A program made the translations under genes and the position numbers. From Rhizophlyctis rosea (lineage: Eukaryota > Chytridiomycota > Chytridiomycetes > Rhizophlyctidales > Rhizophlyctidaceae), in assembly GCA_027596075.1 (NCBI GenBank), contig JADGJC010000492.1, positions 1,856 to 21,558 of the forward strand: a stretch of DNA of 19,703 nt. Reading direction: 5' to 3'. Numbering within the stretch: the first letter of the stretch is position 1; each line of letters starts with the position of its first letter. Positions 9,800-19,703 of this stretch are shown here, piece after piece. Under the pieces are notes generated by a model. That model was not told the DNA's origin, did not search any database, and was given only the letters and a program-made list of their open reading frames with translations.

Positions 9800-12700
9800 G
9801 GCTTGCGTTGATGGAATTTCGGGCCGGGTCAGCATGGAGAAAAAGCAAAGCCAAAATCGGGATCCACTTCTGACTGCAAGATCGATGAAACTCACAATTG
9901 GAATCAAAGCAAAATGTGTCGATCCTTGAACGTTGAATAACATTGCAGAGGTACTGATGGCCTTAACCGCCTTTTGGTCCAAATGGGGTGGCAGAGAGGG
10001 ACACAACGCGCACAAGAAGATGCTTGGTATGTCACATACGACGAGAGCATTCAATGGATCAACATGCGTGCTGGTCTAACATACATCACCTCAACTCAAG
10101 AGAACAGTGCCAGTTTTCCAATCAGTCATGAAGCCAGCGGCCATCGCGGTTTCTCAGGACTCATGTTGCACTTCTTTCCTGCTCACCAAGAGACTGATCT
10201 TTTCGCTGATAGATGTTAAGTCTTCCCCGTCGTGTTTCTTTGTTTCAAATCGATCGTTTAAGCTTCTTGGACTTCAGCTGCGGGCGCAGGCATGGCTTGA
10301 TAGAAACAGGGCGGAAAGAACAAGGCACTCCTCGCTGTTTATGAAAGTCAAAAAGTACGAGATGCCTTTTTCTGTCTGGTGGATAACTGTAATAAGGTTC
10401 ACGCAACTCATTTTACATAACATGTGGGGTCTGGGATGCATCTGCCTGGCCGACTGTACTCAAGGAGGACTGCCAAGTAGGTGTATTCACTGCTTCCAAT
10501 CATCTAAGCCTCCATCGCCCCTTATGTATTTCGGTAAGGGCATCCTGTTATTGCTTGGGCCCCAGTAGCCAAATTTGACGTGCGCATCTGTCATTTCGTG
10601 TTCGCAATCATCTGGATACTTAAAAAAGCCACGATATGTTGCACATCCACGGCTCTACCTCTAGTCAGGGATTTCGATCATGGTGGTGAGCACACATACC
10701 TTGATTTGTTGGCCTTATAACGGCAGAGAAAAAAAAGAAACTGGTGCTGAAGTGTTATTTGAGCTGGAGCATGAGAAACTTCCGCTGAAATAGCCCATAT
10801 TACCAAATGTTGAGCTTTTCTTTGCATGCTGCTCTGCAGGTGATATGCCTTCGCTCTGCTGTGAGACCAATTCGGGACTCGGGAGGAGCATTCATGGATG
10901 TACACTGTCACAAAGGTTAACTTAGACAAAACGCGGTGTATGCGTCTAGTCTGACCGTAAGCGCTTTGGAAGTTCTGCATGACACGCATCGGGGTGGTGC
11001 ACTCGATACAACAAACGCAACCTACCCAGTTGCTACTTGCCGGTAGACTAACTTTTTGCGGTTCATCTGAAAATACAAACAAAAGTACGATGCGCCACAA
11101 GCGGTCTAGACATATGATCGTAGGCCGTTGTCAAGTGCATTGTTGACTCGGAACATCATTTCTGGTCTTTGTAGATCAGAATGGCATGGGTCCCGAAGAA
11201 ACTGAGCAAAGCATATCCGCACATCTCTATGCCATGTATCGCTGATTGGATTTGGGAGAGCTTAGTGAGTTTCAACCTCCTGATGATGGCCGCGATAAGC
11301 TTGACCAACTAGGTAGATAAGTGCCGTATCCTGCATCACCTGCATCGGAGTACAGAAGTGTGAGAAAAAAGAATGCAGCTCGGTCGGGTCGGCGTCAGGA
11401 TTGCAAGTAAGGCTAGCTGAGACTTCATTACCCGCAATCGGGCCGCTTTTCATTCGGTGCAGACTATCAGCTTGAGGAAGCGCAATTTGGCAAATTCCTT
11501 TCTTCAAAAATTGCCTTCAAAGCTACCTTGTAAGGAATCTAGGTACAAACGATAGGCATCTACTCACCCTGTAGCCATTTCAGCGTTTCATGGCGTGCAA
11601 TAGCATTGGAGAAAGAGGTAGCTTCCTTCCCGTTTGCACCCTCCCATGGGACGAGACGGAGGACTGACGGAGCTGCGGAGAACCCTCATTTGTACCGCCT
11701 CGGATCCCCGCCCGGGCGGCAGGGCTTGGCCATCCGAACACATTTCCTCTGGTAACATGAAGTTGACACAACGACACCCTGTTGACACATTTCTCTTCCG
11801 AGGCAACATCAAGTTGACACAGACTTGCTGGTCGGTGACACGAACCCGACACGAAGTGTCTCATCTTTCTTCCCAATCTGTGGTCTGTGTGTCCCAATGT
11901 ATCGGTTATGTTGGCCTTTGGTCGCTTTGGGTAATTGGTAACAAGAAGGGATCGACAGAAATATGTGCGACTATTTGCCGGGTCGCCGTGCTTCCGTGTT
12001 GTGGCTGGCTGTATTACAAGTTGTTGCTTGCCAGTTCAGCCAATCTCTCCGGATGTGGAGCACTATGCGGACGCCGATGGATCCTGGCTTGATCAAATTC
12101 GAGATGGAGATGAATTAATTGATAGATGAATCAAACCTGAAGTCCGTTTCGGGCAGCATCCAGCTGCTCAAAATCATGGAGTGTATACTGCAGAATGATG
12201 GAAGGAAAATTTGATGGACCGGAATTCAGTACCTATCAAGTACCCATGGAAAGCACTAGCTGTACAATTGTTTCTGGTCAATTGCCATTTTTGGGAATGC
12301 GTTACGAGGTTGAACTGCCCACCTTCGTTAGTGGTGGCGGTAAAAGGTCTTTCAGGGTTGACCCAATCATCAAGAGGCAAGTGCAGTGTGGTTCGGAGCA
12401 AGTGACTTGGTGCTACAGGCTTACCCAATAGGGAAAAAGCTACCTCCAGCCACAACACGGTACGACACGGCGACCCGGTGAATAATAACACTTGACAGAA
12501 ATTGTCCACGGTTTGTTGTAGATGGGGGACAACATTTGTGGACGAGAGGAATCTCAGCCTTTCAGGGTCCGGGCGATGAGATCTTCAATCTGATAATGAT
12601 AATCGACTGATTCAACGCCAAAAGCCAGATGAGATGCCCTGTCATGTTTGTAATACTGCGCGGTGGAGACAAATGGAGGAGAGGTTGCCGCTTATGGAAG

Positions 12701-14572
12701 GTGGACCGTGTGGATGGGTTGGCGTCCGGAGTCCGGATGTTGGGAGGAGTTGTTGAACCTTGTGAACTTTGATTAGAACTTTGAGGAGGATCGTTGGACC
12801 TATGGTTTTGTGGACGCTTCTGCGCTCATGGTGAGGCAGCAAGTCCTTCCTCGTATGGACGAGCATGTGTGTGACATGAATCCGACTCACCGTACCCGAC
12901 CTTCCCGAATCATGCGCGGCGGATGGGGATTATGGATGGGTGTGGTGTATTCGTCTTCTTTGCTGGTTGGGGAGTGGCGGACGCTATGGAAGAAGGTTTG
13001 AGTTGTCCAGCCTGTCAACATTGTGTAGATCTTTTGTTTACATGTCAAGTCACGACCTGCTACGCCATCCGGCATGGGATCAGATGCACACTAGTAGCTT
13101 CTACGCATCATATGGTACTGAACTTTTAACAAATCCCCGCCAGAAACGGAGATATGTCCGAATGGAAGGCGCATGATGATGGAGGCGCTGATTCACAAGC
13201 CTCAATTCCCAGACGCAACCGATCGAGCGCAGCTTAATTTGGCTCAGCAGCTTTTCAGCCATGGGTCACGGGAATAACCTTTCAAGCCTTCAAGGTCGAC
13301 TGTGGGCTAATTTTGGCTCATCCATGGGGACTCACTCTGCCCCCCTCGGCCGGCATTAGCAGACACTAATCTAGCAAATCCATGTCAGGAGGGGCCGGAT
13401 GCTAAATTGCTTAATAGCATACCGCGTCTTGAGGTGCATTCATATGTAAATTTTGTCGAATCGGAGGAAGAGGTCCGACGAAAGTGACGGGGCTTGATTG
13501 ATGGCGATAGCAATCATCTTTCATAGATCATCAGGACCGTTTTTCATTGACATTTACATCTATTTTTGTGGGCACAGTGGGCACCGGGCAAGATCTCGGC
13601 CGCTCGCCCAACCGCTCACTGCTGACCGCTTTTCGCCTTGCGGTTCATGTGATTTTGGAACATCGACCCATTGATCACAAAAGGGGTGTTGGAACATGAA
13701 CAGTGTTCCGTCTGTGCCACTATGCCTCCCCTGAAGAAATCCTTTCGGCCTGACAGACATATCCAGATTTGTGAAGGAGTGATGGGGAAGGGGGGTGTCA
13801 ATTTGGTGGACAGTGAACATTGATGAGTGAGCTGGTTGTAGCCTGTAGACACTTTGGGTGCCAGCTGCAAGCCCCCCTTTTGCTCTCTGAGTTATTCAGT
13901 TGAGACAGTCGGCCCCGCCGTTCGGAGCTGGTTGCAACGCCCCCCCGATTTGGGGTCTCGTGCACCAGAGGCCTGGACGCGGCCCAAAGCCACTCTCATG
14001 GCCTCCCACTGTGCAACTTGCATGTGCCAACTTTGACAGTTGGTGACTGGATGGGGGCGTCCACCAGCGAGCGGCCTCAACCCCCTCCCTCAATACAATC
14101 GTTTTGAATGCAGGCTGATTATTCCGGTATGAGGACGAGGGCCAGGACAATTTGAGGGGTGAATTGATGGAGGCGCCAGTTGGTTGAGGCGGAAAGGCCA
14201 CACATTGCAGAATGTGCCAAAATCGAATGTTGCCTCTAACCAAGTGTTGTGTACAGGCAGTGGCCACTGCAGGGTGTCTGCACAGAAGTCAGTTGAACAT
14301 GCTACAGTCGAATTAGCTTGTGACCCCAACCTGTTCCTCCTTCCAGCTGATCGTCGCCCCCAGTCAATCAGCCCGCCAAGAAGACATTCAATCTACCATC
14401 AGTGGGAATGTGAATGGACGGGGTGTTTGGAAGGGAGGGCACCAAGGGCAAATGGGGGCATAGTAGAGGAGGCGCGGATACCGTGTCGAGCTGGCCCTGC
14501 CAATACCCAAACCACACCATGCACCCCTTCCCCCCTCGCATAACATTGTGCAACCCTTCTACATTCATCCAT

Positions 14573-14579
14573 TATAAAG
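14573..14579 (+). promoter_or_regulatory. TATA box of the OFA-type transporter gene
   Basis: TATAAAG within cattataaagagc, 258 bp upstream of the ATG at 14837. If used, it implies a leader of roughly 200 nt. Confidence 0.5.
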
Positions 14580-14696
14580 AGCAACACCCCACCAAATTTC
14601 CCCCAGCCGCTTGTTCTTGCTTGTAGCCTCGTTTGATTACCTGCTTGTTACCAGTCTGATATTCTGCGGGTTCGGGATTAGGGCAGTTACATAGTA

Positions 14697-14836
14697 TCGG
14701 TTTCTGCGTCCTCTTTCACTTTCTTAACATAACACCCCTTCCCCTTCCGTCCTCTCTTCCCCGTCTCCTCCTGTCATTCCTTCCACCTTTTCTCGCTTAC
14801 ATCCCGTAAACCCCTATCAGACAGAACGACACAACA
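14697..14836 (+). promoter_or_regulatory. Pyrimidine-rich leader of the OFA-type transporter gene
   Basis: About 140 bp dominated by C and T on the plus strand (for example ccccttccccttccgtcctc), ending in cacaacaATG. CT-rich blocks just before the start are typical of strongly expressed fungal genes, in keeping with the strong codon bias of this gene. Confidence 0.5.
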
Positions 14837-16729
14837 ATGGGCAGATTCAGCATGCCCCAGGGCGGCTTCCTGGAACTCATCAAGAGGCACTATTCCAACA
14901 CCCACTATGAGCGTAGTGAAGCTCAACTTGAGCGGGAGAAGTATCTCCTTCCTGGTGTCAAATTCAACCGTTTCGTGTTGATGCCTGCGGCCGTCGTCAT
15001 TCAGGTATGTGTTCGATTGCAATTTATCGTTGATGATTTTGCGGCGAATTGTGTCAACGTTGCAATGACACTCATCAACACTCGTTTTAACAGGTCTGCT
15101 GTGGTTCTCTCTACGCTTGGTCCGGTTACAACTTGCCCATGGAACGCTACATCCTCGGTCCCAACGGAGCCGTCGACCGTGCCGTCGCCGCCAACGTCTT
15201 CTACGTCGCCGTCGCCGTCTTCGGTGTCGCCGCAGCATTGCTCGGTCCCTGGTTGGAGCGCAACGGTCCCTTCAAGGGTGCATTCATGGGTGCCACCCTC
15301 TTCTTCCTCGGTAACCTCCTCACCGCCCTCGGTGTCTACGTCCAAAAGTTCCCCCTCGTCTTCTTCGGCTACGGTTTCGTCGGTGGAGCGGGTCTTGGTA
15401 TCTCCTACATTTCTCCCGTCTCCCCGCTCCAGAAGTGGTTCCCTGATCTCCGTGGTGTTGCCGCTGGTCTTGCCGTTTGCGGTTTTGGTGCGGGTTCCAT
15501 CTTCTCGCCCTACACCCAGCGTGCGCTCATTGGTCCCGACTACGCTGCCAAGGGTATCCAGAACTTGGGTTTGCCCCTTACCTTCGTGATCCTTGGTGCC
15601 TGCTACTACGTTCTCATGGTCATTGCTTCGTTCGCGCTCCGTATGCCTCCTCCGGGCTACCACGTCAACGGTATCGACATCCACACCATCAAGGGTGCTG
15701 AGGGTATGGGCACGGGTACCGTCGCGTCTCCCACCGTCGTTCCTTCTGGTGAGGCGGTTGCCGAGGATGGCAAGGTTCCCCAGGTCAAGGCTGTTGAGGC
15801 TCAACCCGAGGTTACCATCGTCACCCCCGTTGCCGCTGCCAACCCCTTCGCCTTGTCCCTGGAGCAAGCCTTGTCCTCGCGTGAATACATCATGGTAAGC
15901 ATTTCAGTTTTCAACGACCGCATGTCACATCCAAAACATGGCTGACCTCAAAAATCCCTCCCCAAATCAGATGTACGTCATGTTCTTCTGCGCCGAACTC
16001 ACCGGTCTCCTCATCATCTCCAAAATCCAATCCATCGTCAACAACCAACTCGGCCGCGACACCCAAACCGCCGCCAACATCAACTCCATCCTCGGTGGCT
16101 GCAACTTGCTCGGTCGTCTCGTCATCCCAACGCTCTCTGACGTCGTCAAGACCCGCAAACCTTTCTTCATCCTCTCCCTCCTCTGCCAAACCATCTTCCT
16201 CGCCCTCCTCCCTACTTCCATCACGGACAAGCAATACTCAACCACCCTCGCCTGCGCTTTCATCATCGCATTCTTCTACGGCGGCGGCTTCGGTCTCATC
16301 CCCGCCTTCCTCGCGGACCAGTTCGGATCCAAGAACGTCGGTGCAACCCACGGTGTCATCCTCACCGCCTGGGCCATCGGTGGTGTCTGTGGTGGTCTCG
16401 TCTTCTCCGCCGTCTACACCGCCGAGAAGGAACGTCTCACCGCTGCGGGTGCCGGGTTGTTGTCCGTCTACACCCTGGACTTCCGGTGGATTTTGGCGTT
16501 CACGACCTTGGGTTTCTTGATTGCGATCTTCATCCCGACCAACTTGAGGGACAGGAAGTTGCCTAAGAGTGAGGGGGAGAGGTTGAGGTTCCGTGCGCCT
16601 AACGGTCGTTTGATCAAGATGATTAACGGCAAGTTTGTTACTATCTCTAAGGAGGAGGAGGATGCGGATTGGGAGAAGTACTGCCAGCAGTTCACTGCTG
16701 CGCACCGGGATGAGCACACCGTTGCTTAA
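14837..16729 (+). CDS. MFS transporter, oxalate/formate antiporter (OFA) type, three exons
   Basis: Exons 14837-15004, 15094-15894 and 15971-16729 join in phase 0 to 575 aa. Introns 15005-15093 (89 nt, gtatgt..aacag) and 15895-15970 (76 nt, gtaagc..atcag). The start has A at -3 (acaATGggc). Residues 1-44 are cytosolic and charged. Twelve membrane helices are expected, six (about 46-240) on each side of a long hydrophilic loop (240-318). OFA hallmarks are visible: a Tyr-Ala-Trp-Ser first helix end (63-66), SPLQKWFPDLRGVAAGLAV at 166-184 followed by GFGAGS at 187-192, and in the second half GRLVIPTLSDVVKTRK at 372-387 plus GGGFGLIPAFLADQFGSKNV at 427-446. The bacterial namesake exchanges oxalate for formate; fungal members are often annotated as carboxylate or generic MFS carriers, so the substrate is uncertain. 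Codons are very strongly biased to C-ending forms in exon 2, suggesting high expression. The C-terminal 60 residues are basic then acidic and cytosolic. Confidence 0.93.
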
Positions 16730-17083
16730 GCTGGAGGGACTCTTATGTAGCAGGGTCTTGTGTGTTTTTTACTTAGTAGTTGCGTTTTTGATGTACTGGT
16801 TATACATAGTTGTAGGGCATTTTGCGGACAATGAGGGTATGTGTTCCCCTCGATAATACAGAGTAGGCGATGTTTTTTTATTGCATAGTTTTCTCTCTCT
16901 TTCAATATAAATCAGAAGAACTGCGTGTACATAACGTATTTTTGCTTGGCTTCTTGCTCACTCTTGAGTGGCCTTTGATGAGGTCGTAGTCCAAAATTCT
17001 TCAAAAATTGCACAAAAATTGCGCAGTGAGCCGCCAATGATCAGTGAACTCATGGTCCAATAATGGCTCCATCTCATCCATGC
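16730..17083. other. 3' flank of the transporter and spacer
   Basis: AT-rich and T-rich sequence after the stop with an imperfect poly(A)-signal-like caatataaat near 16903-16912, which probably holds the 3' end of the transporter mRNA. Two caaaaattg repeats follow near 16999-17020. No coding frame is convincing. Confidence 0.4.
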
Positions 17084-17116
17084 GCTCGTGGCACAGCCAT
17101 GCATGTCTGCACGAGC
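17084..17116. repeat. Inverted repeat GCTCGTG..CACGAGC
   Basis: Seven-base perfect arms at 17084-17090 and 17110-17116 around a 19-base loop containing atgcat. It lies in a GC-rich patch about 210 bp upstream of the ATG at 17327, so it could belong to that gene's promoter. It is short enough to be chance. Confidence 0.4.
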
Positions 17117-17326
17117 TGCGCCACGGGCACTTGTGCCTGCCCACTGCGCCGGATGCGGGGGTTGCTTTCCCTTAGTTTCCCACATCTCTCTCACCGACCT
17201 TTTGAACTGACAACTTGACAACATACAAGTCCACCTCCAGTACCACCAACTTGTCTCAACCCTTTTTGTTCATATGTCAAGACTGTGAACCGAAAAGTAT
17301 CCCCTGGTGACTGACGACGTTCCACA

Positions 17327-17941
17327 ATGACCGACCAACTCAAATCTTCGTCCTCCGCTGCAAGCGATTCGGCCTCAGACACGACTGCCATCGCCCTTCA
17401 GTTTACCAAGGACATGCTCGACCCTGCCAACATCACCTCCATCGCAAACGAACTGGTTCAATCTGGAATTCCGTCCAACCAATCTACTGCGCTTCTCCAA
17501 AAAGTTCCGCAACCTTTGCCCACTGTAAACGCCCCTTCAAACCCAGCCGAAGAACTTGAGCTTACCTGGAAGTCCAAGGTCTTCCGGTGTCCGCAAGAAG
17601 GCGAATACACCTTTTGGAACCTTGATCACCATGGAGAATCAAAGGCGTCATGGGGTAGGGAGTTCGCCAAGAGACGGGCAGCCGGGGAGCTTGATAACGC
17701 GTTGGGAAAGTTCTTCTTGGTGGGGAATGGTCTTTTTGAGATGTACGATACTAAAGAAGCAGTAAAGCGTGCTTTCCGTGAGAAGAAATTGAAAGGAGAT
17801 GAGGCTATTGTCTTCGAAAATTGGGCGGGCAATATGGGCAAAGTGGAGGAGATGGCTGGCTTTGCGGGGTACACTTGGCGGGGTGGAGCTGCAGCAGTGA
17901 GGAAGGTTAGGTCAATTGAATATGTCTTGGGGAACACTTAG
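17327..17941 (+). CDS. Hypothetical protein, 204 aa, possibly longer by splicing
   Basis: Uninterrupted frame from ATG at 17327 to TAG at 17939-17941. I do not recognise the family. Residues 7-20 are Ser/Ala/Asp-rich and likely disordered; 60-75 are Pro-rich. Residues 78-170 look like a compact globular domain rich in aromatic and charged residues, with WKSKVFRCPQEGEYTFWNLD at 81-100, then an Ala/Lys/Arg helix (110-125), and GKFFLVGNGLFEMYDTKEAV at 127-146. There is no signal peptide or membrane helix, so it is probably intracellular. An alternative 3' end exists: a candidate intron 17906-17970 (donor gttagg, branch-like ttaat, acceptor ttgccacag, 65 nt) would replace the last 11 residues with the protease-like frame starting at 17971, in phase. 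The donor is weaker than those of the transporter introns. Whether this is an independent gene, a Gag-like retroelement part or a domesticated fusion is open. Confidence 0.6.
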   Translation: MTDQLKSSSSAASDSASDTTAIALQFTKDMLDPANITSIANELVQSGIPSNQSTALLQKVPQPLPTVNAPSNPAEELELTWKSKVFRCPQEGEYTFWNLDHHGESKASWGREFAKRRAAGELDNALGKFFLVGNGLFEMYDTKEAVKRAFREKKLKGDEAIVFENWAGNMGKVEEMAGFAGYTWRGGAAAVRKVRSIEYVLGNT

Positions 17942-17970
17942 GTTGTTAATAATCATATTCTTTGCCACAG

Positions 17971-18297
17971 CCCTTTGGCTTGGTTGATATGAGGATGCAA
18001 GAGTCACCCAAATTCACCAGCAGCGAAATGCCGACTTTGGTGGACAGGCGCGTCACCACGTCTGTGTGCCCTTCTGCGATTGCAAACAATGACGTCTGGG
18101 GCTTCGCTGCCAACGCTGTGAAGATTGTTGTAACGATGGGCGCATGGTTTAGTGTGAAGAAGGTTGATTATGTTGAGGACGTGGAGTGCAGATTTGGGAA
18201 ATTGCGATGGCGGAAGGTGTTCCAACGATGAGCGGACTGCAGTCCATCTTGTGGTCGGAATGGATTTCATTGGGCAGCACAACATTAGGGCGGAATA
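17971..18297 (+). pseudogene. Decayed retropepsin-like (retroelement aspartic protease) region
   Basis: The frame from 17971 to the TGA at 18229-18231 contains LVDRRVTTSVC (about 18040-18070), where retropepsins have a hydrophobic-Asp-Thr-Gly-Ala active loop. The Asp is kept but the Thr-Gly is gone. It then has AVKIVVTMG and KKVDYVEDVECRFG in the order of the strand-rich retropepsin core. The matching end motif, VVGMDFIGQHN, lies at about 18250-18282 in the next frame (one base on) and stops at TAA 18296-18298. It matches the conserved Gly-hydrophobic-Asp-Phe..His-Asn segment of Ty3-type and related proteases. So the domain order is right, but one frame shift and loss of the catalytic loop make it a relic as it stands. 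It follows the 204-aa gene by 30 bp or may be its spliced second exon. I saw no reverse transcriptase, integrase or terminal repeats nearby. Confidence 0.45.
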
Positions 18298-18414
18298 ATG
18301 TCATCTGGTATGTATGCGATCACCTTCAAGGCCGCTGATGGGAAATGGGCATCTGCGCCGGAGCTCGGAAAACTCGGAATAGAGACCTTGAAGAGTGTTC
18401 AAGTGGTGGAGTAA
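18298..18414 (+). CDS. Small coding-like ORF, 38 aa, possibly part of the preceding relic
   Basis: ATG at 18298 to TAA at 18412-18414, overlapping the stop of the protease-like frame. It includes YAITFKAADGKWASAPELGK, a sequence that reads like a real protein segment rather than a random frame. It probably continues the protease-like region after another frame change, or is the last exon of a spliced gene. I do not recognise the motif and see no independent promoter. Confidence 0.25.
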   Translation: MSSGMYAITFKAADGKWASAPELGKLGIETLKSVQVVE

Positions 18415-19480
18415 TGGGGGAAGTGGGTCAAACTGGGTGCGCGGTATCGAAATGCGCACGGGTGTTGGAGTAGGTAGTCTTGGTAAGCAGTCGTCAAAAG
18501 TCCCATATTCGGAATGCGGAAGCCGCCTGTCACAACTCACATAGTTGCAGTTTAGTTAAATAAATCATCTGCGCGAAACATATCTATAGGTGTGCTATGA
18601 TGATTGTCTTTTGCCTGCTGCAAGATTCAATAAAACATGATGAGAATGAAGCAAGTCAGCATTGCGGTTCTATTTAGTCTAACGTTTTCAAGGATATTAG
18701 GACGCCAGTGTGTCTTACTCAGGTTGTATGCTGCGATTTACACGATGGTACCCCTCGTCCCTCTTCGACTACGAATCTGAAATGCGAAGCGGTCACATAT
18801 AACCGAGGGCAATCTGGAGATGTAACAACAAGATGTGAGGTATCGCCATCATAAGGACAATGCCGACATCTGATGCGATTTACCACTATGATAAGTTAGT
18901 CACGCTCTTCAAACAGCGTCAATGATTTGTCTCTGGCGGGGTGGAGGAGCCTGAGTGAACTGCAGCTGGCATGTACAGTTTAGAGATGATGGTACAGTCG
19001 GGGGATGGAAGCACCGCGACATATTTGGAGTTTGTCTATATCCCATTATCCTTGGCAATGCTGCATAAGCGTCGCCGCAGTCTGGTAGCAACGTTATAAT
19101 ACAAACCTTACACCCATGTTCCGTCATCGCAGAGTTCGCAGACGCAATGTCATGAGACATCTCTGCAAATACAAAAGACAATGGCACCAACGTCTCAGAA
19201 AATTTCTCCATATCCAGAGCCACAATGATTGCAAACATCTATTTGGGAACCCGATAGAAAATGGGGGGATCGGTCTGGAACTCGGACGATGAGCGTGACC
19301 TACTAAGCAGGGGTGATAGTCTACAAAATGGCAAAAACATTTCCCAATAGTATCGATGCCCAGCTGATACTTCCTACTTCGTGCGTGTAATTTTCCCGGT
19401 CATTTGTGATGATTTCTATCTAAAAGATTTCCCAACATTTGACCGTTGAGGATCGAAACGGCCTCGTCTGCTAAGCGTCT
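18415..19480. other. Region with no supported gene
   Basis: About 1.07 kb. The longest frame (minus strand, 18909-19238) has no recognisable domain, and no repeats or RNA genes were seen. It may hold the 3' flanks of the plus-strand relic and of the minus-strand exon to its right. Confidence 0.5.
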
Positions 19481-19575
19481 TCATCTGAGCTGATTCAAAT
19501 ACCACCACGGCACCTCCAACCCTTCCATTGACGGTGTGCAGTGTTCGTCAAACCGTCGCGCCAGTTTCGGCATGC
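19481..19575 (-). CDS. Probable last exon of a gene cut by the right end
   Basis: On the minus strand a good splice acceptor (cttttacttgaacag, with the branch-like ccaac about 25 bases upstream) at 19576-19590 is followed by a frame of 30 residues (MPKLARRFDEHCTPSMEGLE, then VPWWYLNQLR) ending in TGA at 19481-19483. The composition and the acceptor suggest a genuine C-terminal exon. The Met is probably internal, and the rest of the gene lies beyond the G/C-rich edge. I do not recognise the protein. A chance open frame remains possible because it is short. Confidence 0.35.
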
Positions 19576-19650
19576 CTGTTCAAGTAAAAGACAGATAAGA
19601 GTTGGTTCACAGCAGTCACAGCCAAGAATGTTCTGATCGTCACATCAGTC

Positions 19651-19703
19651 GCGCGCCGCGGCGGGGGGGGGGGCGCGGGGGCGGGGGGGCCGGCGGGTGG
19701 GGC
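19651..19703. repeat. Almost pure G/C low-complexity contig end
   Basis: The last 53 bases contain a single T and no A, with G-runs including 11 G at 19663-19673. Composition changes abruptly from ordinary sequence at 19650. This looks like an assembly-edge artefact; it has no telomeric repeat unit. Confidence 0.8.

Larger units (their letters stand above)
7170..14570. other. 7.4-kb region with no supported gene
   Basis: Only short frames (under about 155 codons) in all six phases, without recognisable domains, codon bias like the flanking transporter genes, or exon chains with good splice sites. Visible contents: a short tandem motif at 7287-7313, the 37-bp duplication at 9714-9799, an imperfect direct repeat containing taattt(t)ggctca near 13234-13328, and two distantly similar minus-strand segments near 10974-10996 and 11328-11350. 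No tRNA-like B box or long terminal repeats were noticed. It may be old transposon debris, a non-coding RNA locus or plain spacer. Confidence 0.5.

Noticed and set aside
12195..12431. 78-codon plus-strand frame
   Set aside because: Somewhat protein-like, but no domain, promoter or neighbouring exon; kept as unsupported.
14837..15589. 250-codon plus frame reading through the first transporter intron
   Set aside because: After 15004 it becomes Ser/Pro-rich nonsense; the spliced frame from 15094 gives the transporter.
15001..15867. 288-codon minus-strand open frame
   Set aside because: Antisense shadow of transporter exon 2, produced by its codon bias; Gly/Asp/Thr-rich with no domain.

Overview
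This is eukaryotic, most likely fungal, DNA. Two intact multi-exon membrane-transporter genes carry short introns (68-101 nt) with GT..AG ends, C-ending codon bias, TATA boxes and a pyrimidine-rich leader. I cannot place the organism below 'fungus'. The sparse genes and long non-coding spacers would fit an early-diverging or zoosporic fungus, but that is only a guess. The window looks like a whole short contig: position 37 begins a run of 26 C, and the last 53 bases are almost pure G/C.

Layout. 1-2490: no gene I can support. 2493-2717 (-): a 74-codon F-box-like fragment. 2740-3437: spacer with a cluster of four TGTTTAC motifs. 3438 to about 5100 (-): a leucine-rich-repeat-like gene broken by a stop and several frameshifts, although two of its introns are still perfect. 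5423-7096 (+): a complete four-exon AAAP amino acid permease, 477 aa, fired divergently from the broken gene. 7170-14570: about 7.4 kb with no convincing gene, including a 37-bp tandem duplication inside short inverted arms. 14837-16729 (+): a complete three-exon MFS transporter of the oxalate/formate antiporter (OFA) type, 575 aa. 17327-17941 (+): a 204-aa protein of unknown function. 17971-18297 (+): a decayed retropepsin-like (retroelement-type aspartic protease) region that may be spliced to the 204-aa gene. 18298-18414: a small coding-like ORF. 19481-19575 (-): probably the last exon of a gene running off the right end.

How the genes relate. The two transporters are plasma-membrane uptake or exchange proteins for small nitrogen and carbon compounds, but they lie 7.7 kb apart and nothing here ties them into one pathway. 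The most unusual part is the right flank: an unknown conserved-looking domain followed by protease remnants. The left flank shows decay of an F-box/LRR family. Both transporter frames are clean over more than 1,000 codons, so the breaks in the LRR and protease regions look more like real gene decay than poor sequence, though two of the breaks sit in short homopolymers.
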